A stretch of 64,000 bases of DNA, taken from positions 28,917,183 through 28,981,182 of the forward strand of contig NC_070612.1 in assembly GCF_027172205.1 (NCBI RefSeq), read 5' to 3'. The position numbers and the translations under genes were made by a program. Below the pieces are notes generated by a model. It had not been told where the DNA came from and did not search any database. It saw nothing but the letters and a program-made list of their open reading frames with translations. Shown here one piece after another: positions 34,276-46,065 of the stretch. The number at the start of each line of letters is the position of its first letter. Within the stretch, counting starts at the first letter, position 1. This DNA is from Podarcis raffonei (Eukaryota > Chordata > Lepidosauria > Squamata > Lacertidae).

Positions 34276-34904
34276 TTTTATTCTTGTACTAACCACAGTT
34301 GATATCCAAAAGGGGCAACTTTAAATTTAACACATGAAGTTTGTCTTTCTCATAAGTTTAACAAAAAACTAACCTTGAAGTAAAAAATAACAACCATCTA
34401 GACAGATAATAAAACGTTGATGGTAATGTTCAATTTGATCCACATTTTCCCTGTTCTGTTCATGGTGATAAGCAAATGACTCACTCAGTGTTTTAGGTCA
34501 ACATACTGTCTATCTGTCAGCAATGTAAAAAATATAGCAACAATGGAGGAAAATAAACAACCAGCGAGATTCCCTCTTCCCTACACTGCTGTACTTTATG
34601 AGAACAAAGAAAGAGAATGGATCACAAAGTTCCTTTGCAATAAATCCAGGCAGTAAAAACTCCCCCATGAACTTACAACTTTTTCAAGTTGTCAAAACAT
34701 AAGACAAATGGCAAACATTTGATCTGTTAAGGCAACCATTTGCTTATGTGCAGAAATATCAAAAAACACTTCCTAAGGCAAGAATTATCTCTTTTACTGA
34801 TTAAAATACATCATGCATGGTTTATAAGCCATAACAATTCAGAAAGAAGTTACTCATAGAAAGAAAGCAAACAATGACTCTCAGGTTCTGTAACTTTCAC
34901 ATTC

Positions 34905-35265
34905 CATATCTTTTTATTTATTTTATTCATTAAATTTCCATACCGCCCTTCATATATGACATCCCAGGGGGGTTTACAATATAATAACACAAAAATACAT
35001 AGCATAGTAACAAACAAAAATAATAATTCCCCCTGCAGTTTAAAAGGCCATAGATTGTTTAATTAGCCAAATGCTTGGGAGAAGACAAATGCTTTTTGCT
35101 TGGCGCCTAAAGATATGTATTGAAGGCGCAGGCCAACCTCCTTGGGGAGAGCATTCCACAAACAGGGGCCACTGCAGAAAAGGCCAGGTCTCCTGTTTCC
35201 GCCCACCAGTCCTTTCATGGAGGAAGCATGCGGAGAAAGGACTGTGCAGGGTCCGGGTTGTTTCA
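34905..35265 (-). repeat. CR1/L2-clade LINE 3' end, inverted
   Basis: Minus-strand reading HASSMKGLVGG, GPCLWNALPKEVGL fits a LINE C-terminus; 'ccataccgcccttcat' is the complement of its tail. Confidence 0.7.
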
Positions 35266-35799
35266 TATTATTTTTTTACTGTGCAATGGACTGATATACT
35301 AAAAACTGGTTGCTCATCTCCCACTGACATTAACGATATTTAAGGAATCTAAGAGAAACCCTAAAAACTTAAAAGCCTTCCTTTGTAGCCACGCAACTAT
35401 GGAGGTGCTCCCCAACAACCAACAAAACTTTACGTTCTGTGAGAGTTGCATATCCCCATTTATTACTCAGTCAAGTGTTCAAACGCTACGCGTTCTTGCC
35501 TGTAAAAGAAATCCTATTGAACTCAACGGCATCCACAGGATTGCGCTGAATAAACACCATAAATAGGACGAGGAGAGAGAGAAAGAAAAGGCGACGGTAA
35601 AGATCCCACCCCCTGCTTTGGAGGAAGAGCCCCCTCCCCCCCCCCCCACATCAAAAGGGTCGCATCTCCGGCAACTTGGCGGCAGTGGCGTCAACAACCC
35701 AGGCATCCTGTAACATGAGCCAGGAAAGAATAAGGCGAATCGAAGTATCAAAGGCATTCCTGCAGCCAGCTTTGTTCTGTCAGAAGGATTTACTTTTAC

Positions 35800-36500
35800 A
35801 TATTGCACGCGCGCCTCCGCGAGCAGAGCGAGGGGCTGCCTTGGGCTCCCCGGGAAAAGGACCCCTAAGAAGAGCCCGGCAGGATCAGGCCAATGGCCCA
35901 CCTAGTCTAGCATCCCCTTCCCGAGTGTTTACCCCAACCCGAAACACTTTTCATGGGCTGTGTGCCATTCACACCAATGGAACTCGAGTATGGATTACTT
36001 GTAATTCAATCGGACGCGACTTCCTGGAAGTCCCTCTCGCCCCCTCAGCAGCCCCGGGATGGTGTCCTCCGAAACATGGCTGAGCTGCCTCCCCGCCTTC
36101 CTCCTCCTCCTCCTCCTCCCAGCGAGCGACCACCCAAAACTTGGCTCCCCTCTGGCGGGAGAGAGCCCCGTCGTCGCCACCTACCATTTCCCGACGAGGG
36201 AAGGCAGAGCAGGGGACACACCAGCACGGCGCTGCAGCCCAGCAGCAACAGCGAGACCGGCGGCTGCCCCATGGCCGCCTCACGGGGCAAAAGCACCGAG
36301 CTCGCGGGCGCAAAGGGTCAGCTCCCGCCGCCGCCGCCTCCGAAGTCTCCCCGGGCTGCTGTGAGGGACCGCAGGCACCGCAGGCGGACAGGCGAGGAAG
36401 CGCGCTAAGTGTGGCGGAGGCGGCCTGAGGGGAGAGTCACCGCCCCAAAAGCGGAGGAGTGGGCGGGAAGCTCTGAAGGGAATCCGCCCTCCAGAGTCGA
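35800..36500 (-). promoter_or_regulatory. F2R: CpG island at the F2R promoter/exon 1
   Basis: GC-rich, CpG-dense stretch surrounding exon 1 and standing out from the AT-rich neighbourhood. None of the three paralogs has such an island. Many open frames in both strands here are by-products of composition. Confidence 0.75.
36185..36272 (-). CDS. F2R: F2R (PAR1), exon 1 (signal peptide)
   Basis: ATG in a near-perfect start context (gcggccATGG). Encodes 29 residues with a signal peptide (VSLLLLGCSAVLVCPLLCL) and ends AAATG|gtaggtgg, phase 1, which fits the acceptor at 30228 and makes Glu30 from the split codon. An upstream in-frame ATG (36294-36296) exists but has poorer context. Confidence 0.85.
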
Positions 36501-36649
36501 GCGCCAGTGGTTTTTAAGGAGATAATTAAAATGCAAAAGCCACAATAAGCTAAAAAGCCACAAAAATAATAGAAGCCAATACTAACCCAGAGCTAATATT
36601 TGTGTCTCACCAAGAGTGTTTTGTGAATTATCATTAGAATACATAGTTG

Positions 36650-37135
36650 TGTCAAAAGCAGAGACATCACCTTACCAACAAAGGTTCGTATAGCTATGGT
36701 TTTCCCAGTAGTGATGTATGGAAGTGAGAGCTGGACCATCAAGAAGGCTGATCGCCGAAGAATTGATGCTTTTGAATTATGGTGCTGGAGGAGACTTGAG
36801 AGTCCCATGGACTGCAAGAAGATCAAACACATCCATTCTTAAGGAAATCAGCCCTGAGTGCTCACTGGAAGGACAGATCCTGAAGCTGAGGCTCCAATAC
36901 TTTGGCCACCTCATGAGAAGAGAAGACTCCCTGGAAAGGACCCTGATGCTGGGAAAGATGGAGGGCACAAGGAGAAGCGGACGACAGACGACGAGATGGT
37001 TGGACAGTGTTCTCGAAGCTACCAGCATGAGTTTGACAAAACTGCGGGAGGCAGTGGAAGAAAGGAGTGCCTGGTGTGCTCTGGTCCGTGGGGTCACGAA
37101 GAGTCGGACACGACTAAATGACTAAACAACAACAG
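36650..37135 (+). mobile_element. RTE-BovB LINE 3' fragment
   Basis: Reads through the BovB ORF2 C-terminus: RIDAFELW, VPWTARRSN, LKEISPECSLEGQILKL, LQYFGHLMRREDS, GRQTTRWLDSV, HG/RGVTKSRTRLND (with a frame change near 36790). Ends actaaacaacaacagcaac. Located just upstream of the F2R CpG island. Confidence 0.9.
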
Positions 37136-37268
37136 CAACAACTTTTCTACTGAGCCCATTTTTTACAATTCCTCCCCGCTACAGGTATAATATGCACCTA
37201 TAACTCAGAATTACACTTCATGCATTTAAGAAAGTGCACGGAAGTCCTCAAAAGCTTTTGCCATAATT

Positions 37269-37420
37269 CAGTAGTTCCCATTTGGTGGTCCAGGAACCCC
37301 AGGGGGTCTGTGTTCTGTGGCACCATTCACATGACAAAAATATCAACATTTTCAAAAGTAGGGGGACCATGGCTTGAAAAACCAGGGGGTCCACAGTTCT
37401 TAGCTAATTGGGAACCACTG
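37269..37420. mobile_element. hAT MITE
   Basis: cagtagttcccatttgg ... ctaattgggaaccactg inverted ends; flanks ccataatt/tcataatt match at 7 of 8 bases. Confidence 0.8.
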
Positions 37421-37680
37421 TCATAATTTATGCACAGTATTGGTCCTTGAAGGTGTCACACAAGGCTTGTTTTTGCTGCAAAAGACAATCAGGGCTACTC
37501 CTCTGGAAAATGGTTCAACGTTTTATCAAAGCAGCTCTGCAAAATAAAAAAGTTCTTTTGTCTTAAAAACAATAAGATATGTGCCAAAAGAGCATCTCTG
37601 GGTAGAATATTCCATAACTGGACTGCCACCACTGAAAATGTCCTCTGTGGCCATTAGTAGCATCTCAAAAGACAGAGGTA

Positions 37681-37840
37681 CCGTATTGGCCCGAATATAA
37701 GCTGCATCTGAATATAAGCTACACCTTCAGCAGCGATATAGTAAAAGCCAATTTTTGTAAGGTTGCGAATTTAAGCTGCACTTTAACTTTTCACAGTTGG
37801 AATTTGGAAAAAAGTGAGGTTTATATTCAGGCCAATATGG
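37681..37840. mobile_element. TcMar-like MITE ('ccgtattggcccgaata')
   Basis: Inverted ends ccgtattggcccgaatata and tatattcaggccaatatgg flanked by TA. Confidence 0.75.
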
Positions 37841-38409
37841 TACTACAGGAGTCTCTCAACATTTTATTGTGCCTATATAGAGACAAACTACCCTGGTCCT
37901 AAGTCATGAAGGCCAAAACCTTACTGTATCATTCTTTAACGATCACATCAGATCCATTTGTACCCTTGTTTAGTACTGATCTGAAATAAATAAGATATAT
38001 TCACCCCATATTCACAGAAACACAGAAAAAACGTACAGGAAGCCTGCAACTTATGTGGGGATCATGCCTAAAGCAAAAATCGTGCATGGTCAAAACCCAT
38101 TGGGCTCAATGGTGGGAGGGATTGCCAACACCCTTTTTACAGAACCCTTTCAAATTATTATTATTGGCTACACATATAAAGCTGAATGCACATAAGTTAA
38201 ATATGTGTAAGTTGTGGGATTACTGTACTTACCCCAGTACACTTTCCCCAACTGAAAGTATATCCGTTCTTGAAATATAAATGCCAGTAACAACCCGGCA
38301 GATGCACACTTATTTCCTAGATTTCACAGTGGAACTTGAATGGTCTCTCCTCCTGTTAGGAAGATCTATGGTATTGCATATGATCAAATACCAAAAAGTA
38401 AAACATATA

Positions 38410-38748
38410 CAGTGGTGCCTCGCAAGATGAAATTAATTCGTTCCGCGAGTTTTGTCGTCTTGCGATTTTTTTCGTCTTGCGAAGCACGGTGTCGGGAAAG
38501 TTTTGGAAAAGCTTCAAAAATCACCAAAGTCTTTAAAAACCTCAAAAAAGGCTACCACACCGCGTTCTATGAGTTGCTCCTCGAAGTCAAGTCGCAACTG
38601 TATTAACGGTGTTAAGGAAAAGGAAACAAACTTGCAAGACGTTTCCGTCTTGCGAAGCAAGCTCATAGGGAAAATCGTATTGCGAAGCAGCTCAAAAAAC
38701 AAAAAACCCTTTCGTCTAGCGAGTTTTTTGTCTTGCGAGGTACCACTG
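38410..38748. mobile_element. TcMar/Tigger-like MITE
   Basis: cagtggtgcctcgcaaga ... tcttgcgaggtaccactg between TA; related to 6485-6963 but without its minisatellite. It lies directly at the left edge of the IQGAP2 partial duplication. Confidence 0.85.
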
Positions 38749-40184
38749 TATGTAGACAAAGCATCTAGCTCTTCTCAAGCCTAATTCATTTGTCATCCAC
38801 AGCACAGAAAATAGTACCAGCCCTCTAGAGAAAAAAAGAGCCTCAAAACCATGCATCTTTGTACAGCAAGAACAAACAGCTAAGTAATCAATTAAGGAAT
38901 GCATAGGGTACAAGCATTTTTTTCATTGGAGACTTGACATGTCTTTTACAGGCCTCTGTCTAGTAGAGTAAATGATGCAATGATGGAAGAAACTCCATGA
39001 GTTTGTGTTTGATAATGATGCAGACTTCTTTTGCATTTCGTTTGTTCAAGAGCATCAGTTGGACTGTTTTAGTTTTGTCTCAATACTAAAGCAACAAACA
39101 AAAGTTGCAAGGTTCTTTGAATTCCTGTCTATTTTTCTACTCTCATCTCAAAATCCAATCTGTACAAAGATTTATTTCTTACAAGGTATTTTACTTGAAA
39201 ATGACTTTTTCATATCCACACCTAAGAATTTAGCTTTGATATCAAAGTCACCTACCTCTTCACCAGATATAATTTCAAACATCACATTCTTAAACCTTAC
39301 AAGAGAAAAACATATATGAGAGTATGTATTTTGGTAAAGAATTATTGAATTAAAAACTACAAACACAAATGAAACCCCAAAAGCTGACAAATCTTTAATA
39401 AGAGACAAAATCTAAATAAGGTGTTATAAGATAGTTGGGTTAAATATTTAATAGGTAAAGAGCAGAGCTAATGCTCTGATAATACTGGGTGCAAAACCTA
39501 TTGGTTTGGCTAAACTCCATCAATTCCTAGTATTACACCCTTTTCACTGCCATATACTTCAGTGAAATGCTCTTAAGTTCCTTCCCCTTCCCCTTTGTTT
39601 TCCACTTAACTTTATTAATCTTTGTGAATTTATGTAAAATGTAAAGGATGTAAGCGCACATTAACCCACACACATTTTCCCCTTTGCTGAATAAAGGCAG
39701 ATGTTTTTAGAACAATTAACCAAGCTAATATTCCTCCTACATTCTATCTGTTTTTAGAACAAAGGCAGCCATAACATGCCACATGATAAGACTTTGTTGG
39801 ATCACATTTTGGAACGTTATATTCATGAGCAAAAGCAGTAATAATTTTAGGATTGAGGAATCAACTGTTTCCCTTTCCTCCCCACTCCATGCAATAACTT
39901 TTCATCAGTCACCACTGCTGGCAGGAAGTTGAATCTCCAGCTGCCTGGGTGAGATATTCCACCCCTTAGGACAGAGGAGGGGAATCTTACAGCTCAATCC
40001 TCCTCCTGTTCCCTCTCTATCTGGCTCTCAGAACCCTCCCCATGGTCACTCCCTTGCTTCACAACCCAGTGTTTTTCCCTGGATGGAATTTATCCTTGAA
40101 CTCTGAGCATGCCTCTGAGACTTCCCACCACATATTAATTTTCTGCTAGAAAGTCTTTCTCTTGTCTTCATTTTTATACCTGTA

Positions 40185-40185
<1 letters not shown>

Positions 40186-40229
<44 letters not shown>

Positions 40230-40292
40230 TTTTATTTATACCCCGCCCTCCCCAGCCGAAGCTGGGCTCAGGGCGGCTAACAACAATCAAAA
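40186..40292 (-). repeat. (AAT)n and inverted LINE 3' tail
   Basis: About 15 aat units followed by 'ataccccgccctccccagcc...gggcggctaacaacaat', the complement of a CR1/L2-type tail. Confidence 0.75.
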
Positions 40293-40600
40293 TAATCCAA
40301 CATTGTTGCTTTGTTTCTCTTTTTTTTTGCAACCTGGCAGCTAATAGTTTGGATCCCTTATGCCCATATTAAGAATATTTTTGTTTTAAATATAGTAATT
40401 GCTCCATCGTTTCCTCTATTTATATTCATCATTTTTTTTATTTCTATTGCTTCTAGTTCTTTTTGCTTAATTTGCAGCTGTTTGCAAATTTGTTTTGAAC
40501 TTCTTGTCGTGTGCGGTCTTAATTTTTTTTTTTTTAATACATATGCGTCTAAACACTGCCTACATTGTTTCCCACAGCAATCCTGAATTTATTCCTTCTA

Positions 40601-40826
40601 CGGTGGTAGCTCGGGTTACATACGCTTCAGGTTAGAGACTCCACTAACCCAGAAATATTACCTCGGGTTAAGAACTTTGCTTCAGGATGAGAACAGAAAT
40701 CATGCTCTGGTGGCGCGGCAGCAGCAGGAGGCCCCATTAGCTAAAGTGGTACTTCAGGTTAAGAACAGTTTCAGGTTAAGAACAGACCTCCAGAAGGAAT
40801 TAAGTATTTAACCCGAGATACCACTG
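40601..40826. mobile_element. TcMar/Tigger-like MITE
   Basis: cggtggtagctcgggtta ... taacccgagataccactg between TA. Confidence 0.85.
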
Positions 40827-40834
40827 TATATTGG

Positions 40835-41201
40835 GACGCGGGTGGCGCTGTGGGTTAAACCACAGAGCCTAGGACTTGCTGATCAGAAGGTTGGCAGTTC
40901 GAATCCCCGTGATGGGGTGAGCTCCCATTGCTCGGTCCCAGCTCCTGCCAACCTAGCAGTTTGAAAGCATGTCAAAGTGCAAGTACATAAATAGGTACCA
41001 CTCTGGCGGGAAGGCAAATGGCGTTTCCATGTGCTGCTCTGGTTGGTCAGAAGCGGCTTAGTCATGCTGGCCACATGACCCGGAAGCTGTCCGCGGACAA
41101 ACACCGGCTCCCTCGACCTATAGAGCGAGATGAGCGTCGCAACCCCAGAGTCGGTCACAACTGGACCTAACGGTCAGGGGTCCCTTTACCTTTACCTTTG
41201 T
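40835..41201 (+). mobile_element. Sauria-type SINE
   Basis: gggacgcgggtggcgctg to ccctttacctttacc; flanked by tgtatatt on both sides. It landed right beside the MITE at 40601. Confidence 0.9.
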
Positions 41202-42964
41202 ATATTATTTTTCTTTATTTCCCCCCACCCATGACGTCTTAAATTTTTCATTTACCATTTGATTGATTACAAGGACAGGACTGAAATACCAAATATGGTT
41301 CCAACTAATTTTTCTGACATTGGATTCACTCCATGTTTCTGTTATCCTTTCTTTAATGAGAATACATTGAGCACTGCATAGTATCTATTTCCGCTGTACC
41401 TTCTGCAGTCTTAATTGGACTAGATCCCATCTTATCTCTGTGCTGGCTCATTGCCCTGGCTTCTCCCCAATGTTGCGGCGGCTTGAGAAAGTTTGTTATA
41501 CTACCTTGTTTTGATCTCAGCATATCTGCTGACATTCCCCTTCCGAGTGGGGGTAAAAGCTTTCAAATATTCCCAGTTAATGAGTTGTTTTGAAGAGAAA
41601 TTATGTACCTGAGCGCAGGAGCTCTGAGTTGTACAGCCTTCTTGATTGTGAGGTGACCATATTCCCCTCCAGGCATCCTGTTCTAATAGCTTAGCACTGT
41701 CAAAACAGATTCATTGTTTTATGTTTGAGGGTTGTTTTTTTAAAAATAAAATAAAATGGAAAAACAGTATCAAAAGACTTCCATGGAAGGATTTTTTGTT
41801 GGATTATTCAAACATTCAGTAATTTTCTGAGGTGTGATGTCCAGTACGTATCTTGATCAGAATGGGTCAGTTTTGATTTTAGTTGGTTTGGATTCAACTA
41901 TCCAGACCCACTAGCAGAAGCCAGTGCAAGGAACACCCCATTTTCTCTCCTCTGGGATCCCCAATCTGCTCTGGAGGTTAAGAAGAACCGCCAAAACAGT
42001 GTGTGGGGGGGGAGTTAACATGTTCACCTCATTTTAAAAGTGCTTTTACTCAGCTTTATAGACAAAATTGGATCCCCATTTCCTTCAAACCTCCCTGTGA
42101 TGATTGGTCTTCTATATTTATATTTTCCTCCCACTGTAAACTGTTTTCATCTTGCACAACATTTCAAAAACATATCACAAGCAATCCACGTTGTATATTT
42201 AGTTTCTTACAGTGATCTCTGAAGATTTCGAAGACGAGCTCTACAAAAAGCATGTGAAAGATTTTAAACACAAATATTCCCATGCATTCCCCATTTTCAC
42301 ATGTTTATGTGACGTAACCAAATGAACTCAAGTTCAAACTACCGTATTTCACGTACAAAGACCATCAAAATGTTTCCCTGAAACATTAGAAAAAGCATCA
42401 ACAGGGGATTTTAACCATGCTAAACCAAGCATTTGCAGGTAAGTGTGCTGTAGATCCTTTATGTTTTGTCTCCAATTGATCTTATAGCTGTGATTTAAAT
42501 GTGTATTTGGAAGAAATCCCTACAAAATTCGACATAATACAAGAACTGCTATTTTATAATAGGAAAATGTTGTGGGCCAAAATGTATTTTGAAATGCTAT
42601 TTGCAATAATTACTGACCTAGTTAGAAGAAATATATATCAAAGCTTTTCTCAAGAAACAGGCTGCAATGGCTAGATAGGAAGATTTGGATCACAGAAACC
42701 CAGGTTCTCTTCACCTACCCATAAAAGTCTGCTGAGTGGCCTTGGGCCAGTAAACTTTGAGCCTAAGGTACCGTACAGGGTTAACGTGAGGATAAAATAG
42801 CAGGGGGGTGGCAGGAAAAACATACATATAGGCTACCTGAAGTCCCTTAGACGGCAGGGGAAGGAAAAATCTGCTTGTACAACATTGGACATTATCTAAC
42901 AGTTTAATACAAAAGCCCAAGCATTTTTATTCATGGCAAAATCCACTCTGTATAAAATGGAATA

Positions 42965-43098
42965 CAGTGGTACCTCTGGTTACAGATGCTTCAGGTTACA
43001 GACTCCGCTAACCCAGAAATAGTACCTCAGGTTAAGAACAGTTTCAGACTAAGAACGGACCTCCAGAACGAATTAAGTTCTTAACCCGAGGTACCACT
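42965..43098. mobile_element. TcMar/Tigger-like MITE, internally deleted
   Basis: cagtggtacctctggtta ... taacccgaggtaccact; about 134 bp, shorter than relatives of about 220 bp. Confidence 0.8.
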
Positions 43099-43532
43099 AT
43101 ACTTTAAGGATGGAAGTCTCAGAAATGATAAAATTGTGTGTGTGTGTACTGCAGTGCAGTTGAATTGGGTTTGGGGTTTTTGGTAGTTTTTTTTGCATCA
43201 ATGGGGAAACATAGTTGGAGAATTTAACAATATTCAAAGTACCTTTGCTATTTCATTATTTCTTGGTACTTATTTTTGGATGAAACCAGTCCAGCCTGTT
43301 CTAGTGTCTGGAGGTTCCTCAGTATTTTCCTTTTCTTTTGTTCTAGCGGTAGCTACTTGGAGGATCTTTGGGATTAGATATACTACCGCAAGATGAATGC
43401 TATATTAATACAAAGGGCTTAAAGTTATTCATGCATTCTTCATAATCCCTTGCACAATGACTGTTACTATGCTACTATCCCTGTAGCATAGTATTCTAGA
43501 TGGGCATGTGAGATAGGAAGGTTCCTGCTGTA

Positions 43533-44500
43533 TCAGTAATTCAGCATCCTGCTTCTCATAGTGGCCAAACAGATTCTTCTAGAAAGTCCCCAAGTAGAGC
43601 ATAAAAGGAAAGGCACCAGGCAAGCATCCCGGGGGAGAGCACTTGGCAAATGTGGAGTCACCACAGAAAAGGCCTGCCTCTGAATTGCTTGTGGAGGAGC
43701 CACCCTCTGAACTGCTTGTGGAGGAGCCACACAAAGAAGGGCCTCAGATGATGACTCCAGTGTCCAGGTCAGTTCATATGGAGAGAGGCGGACCTTGCGG
43801 TATTGCAGTCCTGAGCAATTTAAGGCTTTATAGGTCAAAACCAGCACTTTGAAATGAGCTGACACTTTACCAGACCATACATGACAGAAGTTACGCTATC
43901 CCTGTCCAGATAGGGGCACAGCTGGGCCACAAGCCAAAGCTGATGGAAGGTACATACTCCAAAACTCTAGATAACCCCATTCAGTGGTTTCATGTAAATG
44001 TTAAAAAGCATGGAGGATAAAGTCAGACCCTGAAAAACCCTCCATTGAAGGCTCCATGGATCCCAAAGAGCACTCCTCAAGCATCACATCCTGGAAACAA
44101 CCATCCAAATAGGACCAGAACTATTGCAAGGAAGTGCCACACACCGCTAACTCAGACAGCTGCTCCAGAAGGATACCATGGTCAATAGTATCGAAAGCTG
44201 CTGAGAGGTTGAGGAGAATTAACAGGGACACACTTCTCCCAACAGGGCAACCAAAGCAGTTTCTGTGCCAAAATTGGGCCTAAATCCCAACTGAAATGGA
44301 TCTAGATAGAAAGTCAAGTTTCCAAGAGCACCTGGATCTGGTCCACAACCACCTGCTCAAGAACCTTGTCCAAGAAGGGGAGACTGGCAACTGACTGGTA
44401 ATTACTTAGATTTTCTGAATCCAGGGAGGGTTTTTTAAAGGAGTGGTTTTACCACTGTCTCCTCTCATAAGGAGGCATTAATCACCTCCAGGGGCAATGA
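43533..44500 (-). repeat. CR1/L2-clade LINE with RT remnant
   Basis: The minus strand carries the RT-type motif [15 protein letters not shown] and the C-terminal FKVLVLTYKALNCSGL, broken by stops. Old, truncated LINE. Confidence 0.7.
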
Positions 44501-44673
44501 TTCACTGTAAGAAAAGTTATATTTGTATTTCTTACTGCTGACGAATATTATCCTTCATATGGGAAGCTGGGGCTTGGGCATGTCTTAGAAAAACTCTGCG
44601 CAACTGTTCCCTAAAGAAGCAGGAAAAGCACTTTTGTGGGCATCCCTGATTATTTAAAGGGGAGCAGGTTGAA

Positions 44674-44914
44674 GAAGAGTTTGGATTTGATATTCCGTTT
44701 TATCACTACCCAAAGGAGTCTCAAAGCGGCTAACATTCTCCTTTCCCTTCCTCCCCCACAACAAACACTCTGTGAGGTGAGTGGGGCTGAGAGACTTCAG
44801 AGAAGTGTGACTAGCCCAAGGTCACCCAGCAGCTGCATGTGGAGGAGCGGAGACGCGAACCCGGTTCACCAGATTACGAGTCTACCGCTCTTAACCACTA
44901 CACCACACTGGCTA
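44674..44914 (-). mobile_element. tRNA-derived SINE, inverted copy of the 5456 family
   Basis: Complement of the same head and body (gcgaacccggttcacc, ttaaccactacaccacac). Confidence 0.85.
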
Positions 44915-45214
44915 ACTTAAACCAAGCTCAGGGTGTACTGAGCTAGTGGAATGGAAGTAGAACACAAGAGAGGTAGAGGATAAGGACACTGCCTTGGTTT
45001 TGTAGTCAAACCCTTTCCCCTCCAAACCATTTCAAATTTAGAGAACGTCACTCATCTTTAGAAATGGAATCGTTTCTTTAGACAACTTGAGGTTTCCACA
45101 CTTGCAAAGGCAGACACAGTAGTACTACAACAGTTACTAACCACACACAAACATACACACAAGTTATAAAAACAATACAACAATACTGAAAGAGAGCATT
45201 TATAAGACCAACTA

Positions 45215-45951
45215 CGTGCTGATTTATTGCATTTTATTTGTGGATTTTTTTCCTTTTCTTACAAAAAAGACAGGCACAATTTATTTCTTTAAAATACCTC
45301 AAGTACATTGCAAAAAATTGATCACTATTTAAATTGCCCCTTTACACATAAATTAAAAGGATGTGTATATAAGATTTCAATGAGGCAGTAGTGCATTTTA
45401 GTAGGAATGAATTGCAAAATATATATTTTATACAGTAAATGTTAAATTTATAATTACCTATAAAAACTTTGAATTGCACAATAATTCACTTTACAATTGA
45501 CAGATCTCTGGAAAAGAGCCATAGGCTTTAAAGAAACATTTGCCAAAAGTATTCTGTAGAGACACAAATTAGCATTTATTTCCCCATGAATAATTGTCTA
45601 AAATAGAATTGTATTTGGTAATTGGGGTATATAATTTTTAGTGGGAAAGTAATTCTATATATGCTGTCCAAATATATGTCCTGCATATTTAAAGAGATCA
45701 GAGACACAGTGTTTCAATGCCACTAAATCATATCCATTTTAATTGAGTACCTACACCACAGAAATCTGGAAGTGTTTCAGTTGATTCATATTTTTGTATG
45801 CTACTACTGTTGTATCAAAGGATGAAAAAGGCACATAGGTACATTCTTCTGGACTTTCTTGAAGAAACACCTGCTGTATAATAGCAAATAGTTAAAACAC
45901 AAAGACCCATAACTGCAGATTATTTGAAGCAGAGTCCAATAAGATTAGGCT
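45215..45951 (-). other. IQGAP2: IQGAP2 3' UTR
   Basis: AT-rich, repeat-free sequence from the stop codon to two minus-strand AATAAA signals (45223-45228 and 45233-45238). The exact cleavage site is not visible. Confidence 0.6.
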
Positions 45952-46065
45952 TCATTTTCCATAGAATTTCTTGTTCAGCAGGAATATGAGGAGGTTTACA
46001 TTTACTTTAGCTTTATCGAACATTTTCATTACAGAGACACCTTCATACTGCATTTGAAGCAAATC
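45952..46065 (-). CDS. IQGAP2: IQGAP2 last coding exon
   Basis: DLLQMQYEGVSVMKMFDKAK to the stop; acceptor tttattgcag. 114 nt, phase 0 start. Confidence 0.95.
   Translation of the reverse strand, partial: DLLQMQYEGVSVMKMFDKAKVNVNLLIFLLNKKFYGK

Larger units (their letters stand above)
30229..36184 (-). other. F2R: F2R intron 1
   Basis: Phase-1 GT-AG intron of about 6 kb (acceptor tttattttctag, donor gtaggt). It contains a Sauria SINE (32262), Tigger-like MITEs (32881, 34048), a (CT)n(CA)n run (33120) and a LINE end (34905-35265). 30.3-32.2 kb and 35.27-35.8 kb show nothing identifiable. Confidence 0.8.
38758..43400 (-). pseudogene. Partial, decayed duplicate of the IQGAP2 3' region
   Basis: Blocks here align with IQGAP2 introns and exons further right: 38758-40040 with 46170-47560, 41650-42000 with 47630-48440, 42000-42850 with 49570-50360, 42880-43130 with 52150-52280, and 43130-43395 with 49190-49445. 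The last block is out of order. Three exon copies survive: 39195-39295 (acceptor intact, 8-bp deletion shifts the frame), 39502-39631 (acceptor AG lost, stop in frame) and 43243-about 43370 (5' part lost). The final coding exon is absent. This is a duplicated, rearranged and non-functional segment, interrupted by later insertions (40186-41201, 42965-43098). Confidence 0.85.

Noticed and set aside
35676-36428. Open frames on both strands in the F2R CpG island
   Set aside because: Composition effect; only the minus-strand signal-peptide exon has a good start, donor and a partner exon.
39172-39408. A live IQGAP2 exon at 39.2 kb
   Set aside because: The true exon is at 46807-46915 followed by the true last exon; this copy has an 8-bp deletion, a weak donor and no downstream terminal exon.
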